DNA of 64,000 bases from Actinoalloteichus_B caeruleus (GCF_000718005.1 NZ_JODV01000004.1); one strand, 5' to 3'. Shown: positions 17,877 to 27,012, numbered from the stretch's first letter. Notes: generated by a model from the letters alone, not told the origin. A program made the numbers and translations.

Positions 17877-19064
17877 GTGATCACGGATGGCGCGCCACGG
17901 CTCGGGGGGTGGCAGCAGGCATGGAGACTGGCGGCGGCCCTGGCACTGGGCGTTCCGTTCTGGCTCGCCACCGCCGCTGTGTTGCCACCGGGGTGCGCGG
18001 CCGACACGTGTTCCTGGTTCGCCACCGGTGATCCGCTGGTCGCGGTGGGCTGCGTGGTGGCCCTGCTGTGGCGGCGGCGGTTCCCGCTCGCGGTGGCTGT
18101 GGTGGTCGCGGCCGCCTCGACGGCGTCGTCGCTGGCCACCGGCACCGCACTGCTCGCCCTGTGCTCGATCTCCACCCGTCGCCGGCCCGTCGAGATCGGG
18201 ATCGTCGTCCTGGTCCACATGGCCGCCTCGCAGCTCGCGCTGGGCCTCTACCCCGTCGTCGTGTCCTCGCCCTCGCTGTGGGTGCGGCTCGCCCTTCCGG
18301 CTCTGAGCGCCGGTACGGCGGTGGCGGTGGGCCTCGCCATCGGCGCGCGGCGCGTCGAGGTGCGTTCCCTGCGGGACCGGGCGGAGAGCGCGGAGCGGGA
18401 GCGGGCCGCCGGAGCGGAGCGGGCCCGGGTTCTGGAACGCAACCGGATCGCCCGCGAGATGCACGACGTGCTCGCACACCGGATCTCACTGGTCGCCATG
18501 CAGGCCGGGGTGTTGGACCACCGTCGCGGTCTGAGCGCCGAGGAGCACCGGGTGTTGGTCCGCGGCATCGCCGACGGTTCCCACCAGGCGTTGGAGGAGC
18601 TGCGGGACGTCCTCGGTGTCCTCAGGGCCGACGAGGGGGCCCCGGAGCCGGAGCCACCCTCCCTCGACGGGATCCCCGATCTGGTCGCCGACGCCCGCTC
18701 CTCGGGGCTGGACGTCGCGCTGACCCTGTCCGTGGACGGGTCACCACCGGAGGCGGCCGGACGGGGCTGCTACCGGGTGGTCCAGGAGGGGCTGACGAAC
18801 GCCGCGAAACACGCGCCCGGCGCGTCCGTTCGCGTCACGGTCGGAGGGGCGGTCGGGGACGGGCTGCGCGTGGGTGTGCGCAACGCGTCCCGCACTCGGA
18901 GGGTCGCCGCGCCGCCGTCCTCGGGGTTCGGTTTGCTCGGTCTGTCGGAGCGGGTCGCGCTCGCCGGTGGGCGCCTGTCGCACCACCCGACCTCCGACGG
19001 CGGGTACCTGCTCACCGCGTGCCTGCCCTGGCCTGGTCCCGACGACGAGAAGAGCGCCGAGTGA
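17877..19064 (+). CDS. NarL-type sensor histidine kinase
   Basis: A 395-residue membrane kinase. Residues about 20-155 hold four to five membrane helices (for example LALGVPFWLATAAVLPPG and ALPALSAGTAVAVGLAIGA). A short coiled coil (SLRDRAESAERERAAGAERARVL) follows, then the HisKA_3 dimerisation box with the phosphorylated His in REMHDVLAHRISLVAM. The HATPase domain has the N-box VVQEGLTNAAKHAPG and a final GFGLLGLSERVALAGG. GTG 17877 is chosen although no ribosome site is visible, because a -10 hexamer directly before it suggests leaderless translation. It overlaps the response regulator by 4 bp (GTGA). The signal is unknown. Confidence 0.9.
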   Translation: MITDGAPRLGGWQQAWRLAAALALGVPFWLATAAVLPPGCAADTCSWFATGDPLVAVGCVVALLWRRRFPLAVAVVVAAASTASSLATGTALLALCSISTRRRPVEIGIVVLVHMAASQLALGLYPVVVSSPSLWVRLALPALSAGTAVAVGLAIGARRVEVRSLRDRAESAERERAAGAERARVLERNRIAREMHDVLAHRISLVAMQAGVLDHRRGLSAEEHRVLVRGIADGSHQALEELRDVLGVLRADEGAPEPEPPSLDGIPDLVADARSSGLDVALTLSVDGSPPEAAGRGCYRVVQEGLTNAAKHAPGASVRVTVGGAVGDGLRVGVRNASRTRRVAAPPSSGFGLLGLSERVALAGGRLSHHPTSDGGYLLTACLPWPGPDDEKSAE

Positions 19065-19738
19065 CGGGTGAACGGGAGCCGGTGCGGGTCGTCGTCGTCG
19101 ACGACGACCCGCTGGTGCGGATGGCGCTGCGCCTGGTCATCGACGGCGAGCCGGATCTGGCGCTGGTCGGTGAGGCGGCCGACGGGGTCACCGCGATCGC
19201 CGTGGTGGAGGAGCGGCGTCCGGACGTCGTGCTGGTCGATGTGCGGATGCCGGGTCGTGACGGGCTCGACACGACCCGGGAATTCCTCACGTGGCCCGTA
19301 CCGCCCCGGGTGCTGGTGTTGACCACGTTCGACTCGGACGACCTGGTGCTCGGCGCGCTGCGTGCCGGCGCGCACGGGTTCGTCGTCAAGGACACCCCGC
19401 CGGCTCGGATCGTGGAGGCGGTGCGGAGCGTGGCACGGGGTGACCCGGTGCTGTCCCCGGCGGCGATGGCGCGGGTGATCGCCGCGGCCACCGGGCCGGG
19501 GTCGGCCGATGCGCGCGGCTCGTCCCGCGAGGCGGCGCGTCGACGACTGGCGGTGCTGACCGAGCGGGAGCTGGACACCGCGCGGGCCGTCGCGGACGGG
19601 TTGGGGAACTCGGAGATCGCCGCGCGGCTGCACGTGAGCGTGGCGACGGTGAAGGCGCACATCGGCAGCGTGTTCGCGAAGTTGGGTCTGGAGAACCGGG
19701 TGCGGGTCGCGCTCCTGGTCCGCGACGCGGAGGGGTGA
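19061..19738 (+). CDS. NarL/FixJ-family response regulator
   Basis: A 225-residue partner of the preceding kinase. The receiver domain has the acidic pocket VVVVDDDPL, phospho-acceptor Asp in VLVDVRMPG (about residue 62), VLVLTTF and FVVKDTPP (conserved Lys). The C-terminal LuxR-type helix-turn-helix is LTEREL...GLGNSEIAARLHVSVATVKAHIGSVFAKLGL. The start GTG overlaps the kinase stop. The pair probably regulates the divergent secreted hydrolase or other cell-envelope genes; this is inference from position only. Confidence 0.92.
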   Translation: MTGEREPVRVVVVDDDPLVRMALRLVIDGEPDLALVGEAADGVTAIAVVEERRPDVVLVDVRMPGRDGLDTTREFLTWPVPPRVLVLTTFDSDDLVLGALRAGAHGFVVKDTPPARIVEAVRSVARGDPVLSPAAMARVIAAATGPGSADARGSSREAARRRLAVLTERELDTARAVADGLGNSEIAARLHVSVATVKAHIGSVFAKLGLENRVRVALLVRDAEG

Positions 19739-20189
19739 CCTGGTCCGGGTGGGCCGCGTACGTCGCGGGCGCCGGCGGCCGTTCCGGCGGTGCCGGGTTC
19801 CGCGCGCGGCGGGCGGAGGGGGTGTGGTGTCGGGGTGGCCGTCGTGTTCCCGGGGTGGGCGGGTGTCGGCGGCGAGGGGTGGTGGAGCGGGTCGCGACCC
19901 CACTGAACGGGTGGGTTCGGTGTCCTCGTTCAGTTCCTCCGACGCTGTGGGTGGGGTGGGCGGCGCCAGGAAGGACATGCTCGGCACGACGTTCCGCGAC
20001 GGGGTCACCACGAGCACGATCCCGGCCGCCCCGGGCACGCGGAGGGTCCTGTCGCCTCGGCCGCCGGGTGGTGGTGTCGAGTCGGCCCGTCCCGTGGTCG
20101 TACCGGGTGCCCTCCGCCGGCCACTCGACCACGAAGGGATTTGTCAACCTGAGTTGACGATCCCAGGATGTCAATATAGGTTGACACCC
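19739..20189. other. Intergenic region upstream of the alpha/beta hydrolase
   Basis: About 450 bp. No gene; the last 50 bp hold the paired operators described separately. Confidence 0.6.
20142..20186 (+). promoter_or_regulatory. Two TGTCAA-N6-TTGACA operators over the hydrolase promoter
   Basis: Site 1 (20142-20159) is TGTCAA, six bases, TTGACg; site 2 (20169-20186) is TGTCAA, TATAGG, TTGACA and ends 3 bp before ATG 20190. Their centres are 27 bp apart. TTGACG of site 1 and TATAGG inside site 2 could be the -35 and -10 with a 15-bp spacer, so a bound repressor would cover the promoter. No adjacent regulator gene is evident to the left, so the regulator may be encoded elsewhere. Confidence 0.65.
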
Positions 20190-20954
20190 ATGATGACGGA
20201 CAGACTGGTCGACGTGGGCGGGTACGCGCTCCACGCCCGGGTCCAGGGATCGGGGCCGGCGGTGGTCCTGGACGGCGGCGGAGCCGGTCAGGGACTGGGC
20301 ACGTGGGGGCCGGTACCGGAAGGTCTCGCCGAGTTCGCCACCGTGGTCACCTACGACCGGGCCGGGGTGGGTCGGTCGGGCGGGACCCAGGCGGGGTCGG
20401 TCGTGGACATGGCCGACGACCTGCGTCGACTGCTCCGCGCTCTCGACCTCGACCTGCCGGCGGTGCTCGTGGGCTGGTCGTACGGCGGACTGGTCACCCA
20501 GGTGTACGCCGCCCGCCATCCGGAGGACGTGGCCGGGTTGGTCCTCGTCGACCCGACGGCGGCGGGGACGCCCCCGGGGTCCGCCGTGGTGCGGAGTTCG
20601 TCCTTCGTCCTCGCGGCATGGCTGCTGCGGGCGAGGGCGGCCCTGGGCGGACGGAACGCGCGGCCCCTGCGCGAACTGGCCGTGACGCTGCGCGGCATGC
20701 CGGACGCCATGGCCGAGACCGCGCGGATACGGGAGGAACACGGCTTGCCACCCGTACCGGTCCGCGTGATCACGGCGGGCCGACGGCCCAGGATGCCGCG
20801 CGCGCAGCTCGAACACCTGACCGCCGACCACGAGGCGCTGGCCGCGCTGTCCCCGCGCGGACGGGTGCTGGTCGCCGAGCACGCGAGCCACCAGGTGCCC
20901 CACGACCAGCCGGAGGTGGTCCTCGACGCGGTCGGGGAGGTTCTGCGGGGCTGA
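20190..20954 (+). CDS. Alpha/beta-hydrolase
   Basis: A 254-residue cytosolic hydrolase. Visible features: the first strands with VVLDGGGAGQGLGTWG (oxyanion region; HG is replaced by DG, which is unusual), YDRAGVGRSGG, the nucleophile elbow VGWSYGGLV (Ser about residue 95), LVLVDPTAAG, and a C-terminal EHASHQVPHDQPEVV with the catalytic His. The acidic residue is not certain. ATG 20190 is directly preceded by the TGTCAA/TTGACA operators and has no strong ribosome site, so an ATG two bases of sequence further on (20193) is equally possible. Substrate unknown. Confidence 0.85.
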   Translation: MMTDRLVDVGGYALHARVQGSGPAVVLDGGGAGQGLGTWGPVPEGLAEFATVVTYDRAGVGRSGGTQAGSVVDMADDLRRLLRALDLDLPAVLVGWSYGGLVTQVYAARHPEDVAGLVLVDPTAAGTPPGSAVVRSSSFVLAAWLLRARAALGGRNARPLRELAVTLRGMPDAMAETARIREEHGLPPVPVRVITAGRRPRMPRAQLEHLTADHEALAALSPRGRVLVAEHASHQVPHDQPEVVLDAVGEVLRG

Positions 20955-21779
20955 GGTGGGCCCGGGTCGTCACGTCCGAGGTCCGAGGCGAGGGCGGCCT
21001 TCCCACTGGTCACTCCCACCGGGCGTCCGGTAGTGCCCGTCCGTGGTCGTCGCCACCGCGCGTCCGGGCGGCGGCCTCGGAGCCCGGCGGCGGACTGGAC
21101 CCGGTGGCCGCCCGCGTGTTCCCCCGCCGCCTCACGGCGCCCGAACAGGCGGGGACGGGCGACGGCGGCTCAGCCGGCCGGGTCGCCCCCAACGGTTCCT
21201 CCGCGCTGCCCACTCCAGGGCCGGGGCCGCGCGGCGCCGGCCGGCCCCGGCGCGTCGCGTCGGAGGACCTCTCCCGACCAGGCTCCCGCCAGCCCACCGA
21301 TCCGGTGGGCTGGCGGGGTACCGCCGTCACCAGCGCCCGGAGCGGCTGACCGACCGCGCGAGGGGAGCCCAGGTCGGCGAGCCCGTCGCCGACGGCACCG
21401 CGCCGCGGGCGGTGGTGACCTCGCGTCGTTCCCGGCATCGGGACACGCGGTCGAAGGGAGCCGGATCCCACGCCCACTGCACATCCTTCGGGGGCGTCGT
21501 GGTGCGCACCCCCGTCATGGATCAGCATCTCTTCCGGGTGGTGCCGCGACACGTGGACCTGCTGCGGGTGCGCGGCAGCGCGTGTCGTGGGCCCCGTGCT
21601 GACCCAGTCCGCCCCCGCGCTCTGGCCCGCCCCACCGCTGGGCGAGGTCGGGAGCGGGACGCGTGCTCCGCACCTGCCGTCGGACGGGAGCGATCGGGCC
21701 TGACCGGTCTCTCGGGCGGCTGACCGCCGCCCCCGGGGTGGCGTCCCCGTCGCGGGGTGGTGGGCGGGCCGCTCCCTCG
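20955..21779. other. Long intergenic stretch without a recognisable gene
   Basis: 825 bp between convergent genes. All open frames here lack the GC3 pattern and known motifs; possibly remnants of a lost gene. Confidence 0.55.
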
Positions 21780-22691
21780 CTAGGGGGCGACCGGGCCCAG
21801 GCCGGTGGCCGCCGGGTCCGAGCGGGTGGCGGCTGGGGAGTGGCTGGTCTCCCAGGACGCCAGGAGCCGGAGCGCGTCCTCCGAGGGCGAGCCGGGTTCG
21901 GCGGTGTAGATGGTGAGGGTGAGACCCGGTTCCGCGGCCATCTCCAGGCCCTCGTAGGCGAGGGTGAGGTCACCGACCACGGGGTGGTGGAACGCCTTCG
22001 ACCCGGTGCCGTGCTGTCGGACGTCGTGCGCCGCCCACCGGGTGCGGAACTCCTCGCTGCGGGTGGAGAGTTCCCCGACCAGGTCGTGCAGTTCCTTGTC
22101 GTGCGGATTGCGACCGGCCTCGGTACGGATGATCGCGACGCTGATGTCGGCGAACAGGTCCCAGTCGGGGTAGAAGCGGCGCGCGGCCGGGTCGAGGAAC
22201 TGGAACCGGGCGAGGTTCGGCGGTTGGGACGGGGACGCGTGGACGTCGGAGTAGAAGGCCCGCGCGAGCTGGTTGGAGGCGAGCAGGTCCAGCCGCCCGT
22301 TGCGGACGAAGGCGGGGCCCGCCGTGATGGCGTCCAGCACCCACCGCAGGCTGCGGTGCGGCACCCACTGCCTGCTCCGCCTGCGCCGGGGCCGCGCGAG
22401 CGCGCTGGTGCCGTCCGCCGCCCTGGCGAGGTCGAGCAGGTGGGCGCGTTCGGCCTCGTCGAGCTGGAGCGCGCGGGCGAGCGCGTCCAGCACGCTGGCG
22501 GACGCGCCGGCCAGCGCACCCCGCTCCAGCTTCGAGTAGTACTCGACGCTCACGCCCGCCAGCGCGGCGACCTCGCCGCGGCGCAGGCCGGGTACCCGCC
22601 GGTGCCGGCCGGCGGGCAGTCCGACCTGGTCCGGGCTGATCTTGGCTCGCCGCGGGACGAGGAACTCGCGCACTTCCTGGCGGTTGTCCAC
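21780..22691 (-). CDS. XRE-family regulator with MmyB-like ligand domain
   Basis: A 303-residue regulator of the actinobacterial helix-turn-helix plus MmyB-like type. Residues 1-75 hold the DNA-binding domain: EVREFLVPRRAKISPDQVGL, RRVPGLRRGEVAALAGVS, YYSKLERG. The following 200 residues are the PAS-like C-terminal domain with LLASNQLARAFYSD, FYPDWDLFADISVAIIR and FHHPVVGDLTLAYEGLEM, which binds fatty-acid-like ligands in MmyB. GTG 22691 gives the family start VDNRQEVREFL; GTG 22697 is also possible. These genes are typically divergent from the oxidoreductase they control; here that is the zinc alcohol dehydrogenase at 22916. Confidence 0.88.
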   Translation of the reverse strand: MDNRQEVREFLVPRRAKISPDQVGLPAGRHRRVPGLRRGEVAALAGVSVEYYSKLERGALAGASASVLDALARALQLDEAERAHLLDLARAADGTSALARPRRRRSRQWVPHRSLRWVLDAITAGPAFVRNGRLDLLASNQLARAFYSDVHASPSQPPNLARFQFLDPAARRFYPDWDLFADISVAIIRTEAGRNPHDKELHDLVGELSTRSEEFRTRWAAHDVRQHGTGSKAFHHPVVGDLTLAYEGLEMAAEPGLTLTIYTAEPGSPSEDALRLLASWETSHSPAATRSDPAATGLGPVAP

Positions 22692-22915
22692 GCACACCAC
22701 GGTAGGTGCTCGCGGCCGGTGCGAGGGGTGCCCTGCTGGTACACCTCTCCGGAGGAACTCCCCGCTCGCCGGGGTCAGTGGTTGCCTGTGCCCCGGACCA
22801 AGTGACACCTGCCTGGCGACCACGGGGTTTAACCACCGCCTCGATTGGAACGCCTCAGGTGGGCCCCCGGCCACCCCTGGCCGGCGGCCCCGGAGCGACG
22901 AAATGGAGACTCATC

Positions 22916-23938
22916 GTGCGTGGTGTGGTGCTGCGCTCCCCCGGCGACGTCCGGGTGGAGCACCGGGACGACCCGACGATCACGGCGCCGACCGACGCCG
23001 TCATCCGGCTGTCCGCGACCTGCGTCTGCGGGTCCGACCTGTGGCCCTACCGAGGGATCGAACCCGTCACCGGCCCGGCCCCGATGGGCCACGAGTACGT
23101 CGGCGTCGTCGAGGAGGTCGGCGACGAGGTGCGGACGGTGCGGCCCGGCCAGTTCGTCGTCGGATCGTTCTTCGCGTCCGACAACACCTGTGAGATCTGC
23201 CGGGACGGATACCAGAGTTCGTGCGTGCACCGGGTGCCCATGGGCGCGATCGGGTCCCAGGCCGAGCTGCTGCGGGTGCCGCTGGCGGACGGCACGCTCG
23301 TGGCGACGCCGGACCTGCCCCCAGCCGACCTGATCCCCGGCTTCCTGGCGGCCTCCGACGTGTTGGGCACCGGCTGGTTCGGCGCGGTCGCGGCGCAGGC
23401 CGGGCCGGGGAGGACCGTCGCCGTCGTCGGTGACGGGGCGGTCGGCCTGCTCGGGGTGCTCGCGGCCAGGCAGCTGGGTGCGGAGCGGATCATCGCGATG
23501 AGCCGGCACGAGCCCCGCCAGCGGTTGGCCCGCGAGTTCGGGGCCACCGACATCGTGACCGAGCGGGGTGACGAGGGCGTGGCGCGGATCAAGGACCTGA
23601 CGAACGGGTTGGGGGCGCACTCGGTCATCGAGGCGGTCGGTACGCAGGAGTCGATGATGCAGGCGATCCGCTCGACCCGGCCCGGAGGTCACGTCGGATA
23701 CGTCGGCGTCTCCCACGGGGTCGAACTACCGGGCGAGGAGCTGTTCTTCTCCCATGTGAACCTGCACGGCGGGCCGGCGCCGGTGCGCCGTTTCCTGCCC
23801 GAGCTGATCGACCTGATCTGGAACCGCCGGATCGATCCTGGTCGGGTGTTCGACCTCGAACTGCCGCTCGACCAGGCGGCGGAGGGCTACCGGGCGATGG
23901 ACGAGCGCAGGGCGATCAAGACGCTGCTCACCTTCTGA
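22916..23938 (+). CDS. Zinc-dependent alcohol dehydrogenase family protein
   Basis: A 340-residue medium-chain dehydrogenase. The catalytic zinc Cys lies in CVCGSDLWPYRG (about residue 36), with GHEYVGVVEEVG (about 62-73) giving the His-Glu pair. The structural-zinc lobe ASDNTCEICRDGYQSSC keeps only three cysteines, so structural zinc may be weak or absent. The NAD(P)-binding motif is VAVVGDGAVGLLG (about 170-182). GTG 22916 is chosen because GGAGA lies 7 nt upstream. It is divergent from an XRE/MmyB-like regulator, an arrangement common for stress-induced dehydrogenases in actinomycetes. It lies outside the core enediyne genes. Confidence 0.9.
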   Translation: MRGVVLRSPGDVRVEHRDDPTITAPTDAVIRLSATCVCGSDLWPYRGIEPVTGPAPMGHEYVGVVEEVGDEVRTVRPGQFVVGSFFASDNTCEICRDGYQSSCVHRVPMGAIGSQAELLRVPLADGTLVATPDLPPADLIPGFLAASDVLGTGWFGAVAAQAGPGRTVAVVGDGAVGLLGVLAARQLGAERIIAMSRHEPRQRLAREFGATDIVTERGDEGVARIKDLTNGLGAHSVIEAVGTQESMMQAIRSTRPGGHVGYVGVSHGVELPGEELFFSHVNLHGGPAPVRRFLPELIDLIWNRRIDPGRVFDLELPLDQAAEGYRAMDERRAIKTLLTF

Positions 23939-24644
23939 TCCGTGGGAGGTGCCACCGAGCTGGCTCGTCGCGCACGTCGGCGGCGGGCGTCCGACCTGGT
24001 CGGCTGACGGACCCCGCTGCCGGTGGGCTCGAACGGGTGGGGATGTCGCCGTCGCGGGCCGCGCTGGTCGTGGTCGGCGGGCCGGCAGCGGGGGATGCCC
24101 GGGGTCAAGCGTCCTCCGACGCCCCGCCAGGACGGGGCGGGGCGGGGCGAGTCGCACCGTGCCCGCTCGGCGCCGGTGGGGTGGCGGGCGCGGTCGTCGT
24201 CGAGGGGCGGGCCGGATCCCGGTGGAGAGCCGGGGTTCGACGCGCCTCGAACCGCCCCGGTCGTGCGGCGACCTGTCCCCGGCCAGCGCGGGGCCCCGAC
24301 AGCGTGAGCACCGGCCGGGGCCAGGCCCCGGCCGACCCGTCCACCGCCCACGCGGTCCCGCGTCGCACCGTTCCCACGACGGCCCCGCGCGTCGCGGGCG
24401 GGTAGGCGGCCGGCCACGTCGGACACCGGCCCGCTCCGGCCACGGCCGGTCACGCCGGGTGGCGCCGGCGAGCGCGGCGACGGGCAGCGGACCGTGGGAA
24501 GCGCGCACGTCGGAAGAGGACACGGTGGGAGCCGCCGACACATCCTGGGTGCGGGCGCCGACGCCACCACCCACGGCCCACGGGCAGCCGTCCCGGCGCC
24601 GCGTCTTCCCAGCAGTGTCCGTCGTGGACGAAAGGACGAAGCGG
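23939..24644. other. Intergenic stretch without a recognisable gene
   Basis: About 700 bp; very GC-rich, no frame with motif support on either strand, no perfect repeats noticed. Confidence 0.5.
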
Positions 24645-25430
24645 ATGATCGGGCTAGCCGACGCGATCGCCGACCTGACGGCTGAGGCGGAGGAGGTCGA
24701 CCGGCTCGTCGCCGATCTCGAACCGCCCCGGTGGGCGCTGGACACTCCCGCACCGGGATGGACCATCGCCGACCAGGTCGCCCACCTCACCTTCATCTTC
24801 CGGCTCGCGGAGACGGCGGCGGCCGAACCCGAGGCGTTCCGGGCGATGGTCTCGGGGGCGGAGGCGGACTTCGAGGGCGCGGTCAACGCCGCGTTACCCG
24901 CGTTCCTGGGGCCGCCCGCCGAGATGCTGCGGCACTGGCGCACGCAGCGGGACCGGACGATCACGGCCCTCGCCGCGGTACCGGCCGATTCGGTGGTGCC
25001 CTGGCTGGTCCGCCCCATTCCCCCGTCCGTGCTGGCCTGCGCGGGCCTGATGGAACTGTTCGGGCACGGCCAGGACATCGCCGACGCGCTGGGCGTCCGC
25101 CGGGAGGCCACCGACCGGCTGCGCGGGCTGGTCGGTTTCGCCGTGCTCACCCGCGACTTCGGCTACCAGGCCAGGGGTATCGCACCGCCCACCGAGCCCT
25201 TCCGCTTCGAGATCAGCGGGCCGTCCGGCGACCTCTGGGCCTTCGGCCCGGAGGACGCCGGGGAACGCGTCACCGGGCCCGCGCGGGACTTCTGCCTGTT
25301 GGTCACCCGCCGGCGGCACCACGCGGACCTCGCGGTGCGGGCGTCGGGAGCCGAGGCTCGGCGCTGGGTGGAGATCGCCCAGGCCTACCGGGGCCCCGCC
25401 GGTCCTGGCCGGAGGCCGGGGCAGTTCTGA
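24645..25430 (+). CDS. DinB-like metal-binding protein, mycothiol-dependent maleylpyruvate isomerase fold
   Basis: A 261-residue protein of the actinobacterial MDMPI/DinB-like superfamily (TIGR03084-type). The N-terminal four-helix bundle has PGWTIADQVAHLTFI, whose His is a metal ligand, and MELFGHGQDIADALGV with the second His (about residues 140-155). A C-terminal RFEISGPSGDLWAFGPEDAG...VTGPARDFCLLVTRR domain is typical of the group. Family members use mycothiol or other thiols; the exact reaction is unknown. ATG 24645 has AAAGGA upstream. Codon 84 (24894-24896) is TTA, so expression may depend on bldA-type tRNA. It is the last gene before the enediyne core. Confidence 0.85.
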   Translation: MIGLADAIADLTAEAEEVDRLVADLEPPRWALDTPAPGWTIADQVAHLTFIFRLAETAAAEPEAFRAMVSGAEADFEGAVNAALPAFLGPPAEMLRHWRTQRDRTITALAAVPADSVVPWLVRPIPPSVLACAGLMELFGHGQDIADALGVRREATDRLRGLVGFAVLTRDFGYQARGIAPPTEPFRFEISGPSGDLWAFGPEDAGERVTGPARDFCLLVTRRRHHADLAVRASGAEARRWVEIAQAYRGPAGPGRRPGQF

Positions 25431-25800
25431 ACGGGGGACGTCGTCCGGCCTGGCTCGGTGCGCGTCGGGAACGGCGCCGGGCCGGCTGGACGGCGGCTGA
25501 GCGGTGACGGTCCCCACCGGACCGGGCGGCGTGACCCGTCCCGAGGACGGGCGGTGGCGCACGCGAGGGCGACCGGGGTGCTGGCCGTCGTGGCTTTCGA
25601 CGCGGGCCGGTCGCGGTGGTCACCGCCCTCGCGGGAGGCCCGGGGCAGCATGGTCACCGCGCAGCGCGTCCGCTGCTGCTCGGCGGACGCGGCCTGACGC
25701 TCGGGCGTCTCGGGTCGCGGTCGCGGCGGGGTGAGGGGCTGGCGAGCCTGGTGGGGTACCCGCGCGGTTGGTGAGCGCCAGCGACGGGGCGGGGTGCGGG

Positions 25801-25833
25801 CGGCCGGTGGGCGGGAGAACCACCCACCGGCCG
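25801..25833 (+). terminator. Hairpin terminator, 11-bp perfect stem
   Basis: CGGCCGGTGGG (25801-25811) pairs with CCCACCGGCCG (25823-25833) around an 11-nt loop. Could end readthrough from the DinB-like gene 370 bp upstream and act in both directions. Confidence 0.6.
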
Positions 25834-25895
25834 CTTCGGCATGTCCGCCGGTGGCGGCCCCGTCGGCACTCGGGTGCGGGCCTCACCGACGCCGC

Positions 25896-25939
25896 GCCCC
25901 AGGGTGGTCCCGCCGGCGGCATGGGGACCACCCTGGGGC
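25896..25939 (-). terminator. Terminator of the pksE operon, 16-bp perfect stem
   Basis: GCCCCAGGGTGGTCCC (25896-25911) pairs perfectly with 25924-25939; the loop is 12 nt. It lies 23 bp beyond the stop of the flavin reductase, the last gene of the minus-strand pksE operon. Confidence 0.8.
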
Positions 25940-25962
25940 CGTGGTCCCGTTCCCGTGCCCGG

Positions 25963-26538
25963 TCAGTCCCCGGCGCGGGTGTCACCGGCGGGGAGGGCGC
26001 GGTAGCCGCCCCCGAAGAAGGTGAGTGCCCGGTCGCCCCGGCCGCGCCGGGCCGTCACCACCTCGCCGAGGAAGACCGTGTGATCTCCGGCGGTGACGGA
26101 GGTCGTCAGCTCGCACTCCAACCAGGCCAGTGCTCCGGCCAGCAGCGGCGCCCCGGTTCGGGGCCCGGGTTCGCAGGCGACGGTGTCGAACTGGGCGGCG
26201 CCCCTGGGGCGGTTCCGGTCGGCGAAGTAGCGGGCGGTGTCCTCCTGGTCGGCGGCCAGGACCGAGACCGCGAAACCCGAGGCGGCCGTGATCGCGTCGT
26301 GCATCGTGGCGCTTCGGCCCACGCAGCACAGGACGAGCGGGGGGCGGAGGGACACCGAACTGACCGCGTTGGCGGTCATCCCGTGGACCCGTTCCCCGGT
26401 GACGGTCAGGACGACCACCCCGGTGGCGAACCAGGACATCGTCTCCCGCAGGGCGGAGGGCTCGACGACGCCCCCCGTCCCGCGTCCGTCGTGCCGCCCG
26501 GGGGCGGCGGGCGTTTCGGGCCGGTCCCGCCCGGTCAC
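25963..26538 (-). CDS. Flavin reductase, SgcE6-like (two-component monooxygenase partner)
   Basis: A 191-residue flavin reductase-like protein that would use NAD(P)H to reduce free flavin for a partner monooxygenase. The split-barrel FMN-binding fold shows ALRETMSWFATGVVVLT (about residues 29-45), GMTANAVSSVSLRPPLVLCCV (flavin phosphate region, about 53-73), FAVSVLAADQ and HTVFLGEVV. A Pro/Arg-rich N-terminal extension is less typical. GTG 26538 overlaps the thioesterase stop (GTGA), so it is cotranscribed with pksE and the thioesterase. The likely partner in this window is the acyl-CoA-dehydrogenase-fold flavoprotein at 54856, as SgcE6 serves SgcC in C-1027 biosynthesis (known from the family; pairing here is inference). 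Confidence 0.88.
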   Translation of the reverse strand: MTGRDRPETPAAPGRHDGRGTGGVVEPSALRETMSWFATGVVVLTVTGERVHGMTANAVSSVSLRPPLVLCCVGRSATMHDAITAASGFAVSVLAADQEDTARYFADRNRPRGAAQFDTVACEPGPRTGAPLLAGALAWLECELTTSVTAGDHTVFLGEVVTARRGRGDRALTFFGGGYRALPAGDTRAGD

Positions 26539-27011
26539 GGTGTCCCTCGCCGAGGCTCGGGAATGGTCGGGCTGCTGCCGCCACCACCGTAGGAGTACGG
26601 GGCGAGCGCGCGGCGGAGCTCCTCGGGGACCCTGGCCGGCGCGGTCGCGGAGTTGGGGCCGCGCATGCAGGCGATGCGTTGCCGGCCCCGGGCGACGAGC
26701 ACCTCACCGGCCGGCTCCACCAGGACGTAGTCGAAGGTGAACTGGATCTGGGTCTGGGTCAGCTCCTCGAGCCGCATGCGGATCGACAGCTCGGAGAACG
26801 CGGTGATCTCGGAGAAGAACTCGCAGTCCACGGTGAGCGTGAACAGCTTGAGGTCCTGGCTGAGCTCGTCCAGGACGCCGGGTGCCCGCTCCCGGAGGAA
26901 CATCTCCCGGCACCGCCCCTGCCAGCGCAGGTAGTTGACGTAGTACACGTTGCCGACGAGGTTGGTCTCCTCGAAGCCGACGACGTGCCGGATCTCGTAG
27001 TAGCCGGTCAT
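26535..27011 (-). CDS. tebC: Enediyne hotdog thioesterase (E10/TEBC family)
   Basis: A 158-residue single hotdog-domain thioesterase, the size of CalE7 and SgcE10. It opens with YYEIRHVVGFEETNLVGNVY and continues VNYLRWQGRCREMFL, the fingerprint of the enediyne family; Asn17 and Arg35 match the residues known to matter in CalE7, which lacks the usual acidic catalytic residue. It releases the polyene from the acyl carrier domain of the PKS. ATG 27011 follows the pksE stop with one base between, so the two are strictly coupled. Confidence 0.95.
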   Translation of the reverse strand: MTGYYEIRHVVGFEETNLVGNVYYVNYLRWQGRCREMFLRERAPGVLDELSQDLKLFTLTVDCEFFSEITAFSELSIRMRLEELTQTQIQFTFDYVLVEPAGEVLVARGRQRIACMRGPNSATAPARVPEELRRALAPYSYGGGGSSPTIPEPRRGTP

Positions 27012-27012
27012 G

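Larger units (their letters stand above)
25431..25962. other. Intergenic region with two strong terminators marking the left cluster edge
   Basis: About 530 bp between convergent genes. Contains the two perfect hairpins at 25801-25833 and 25896-25939 and no gene. Confidence 0.65.

Noticed and set aside
21010..21552. A 180-codon minus-strand frame in the 20955-21779 gap
   Set aside because: No motif, unbiased codons, no ribosome site; treated as non-coding.
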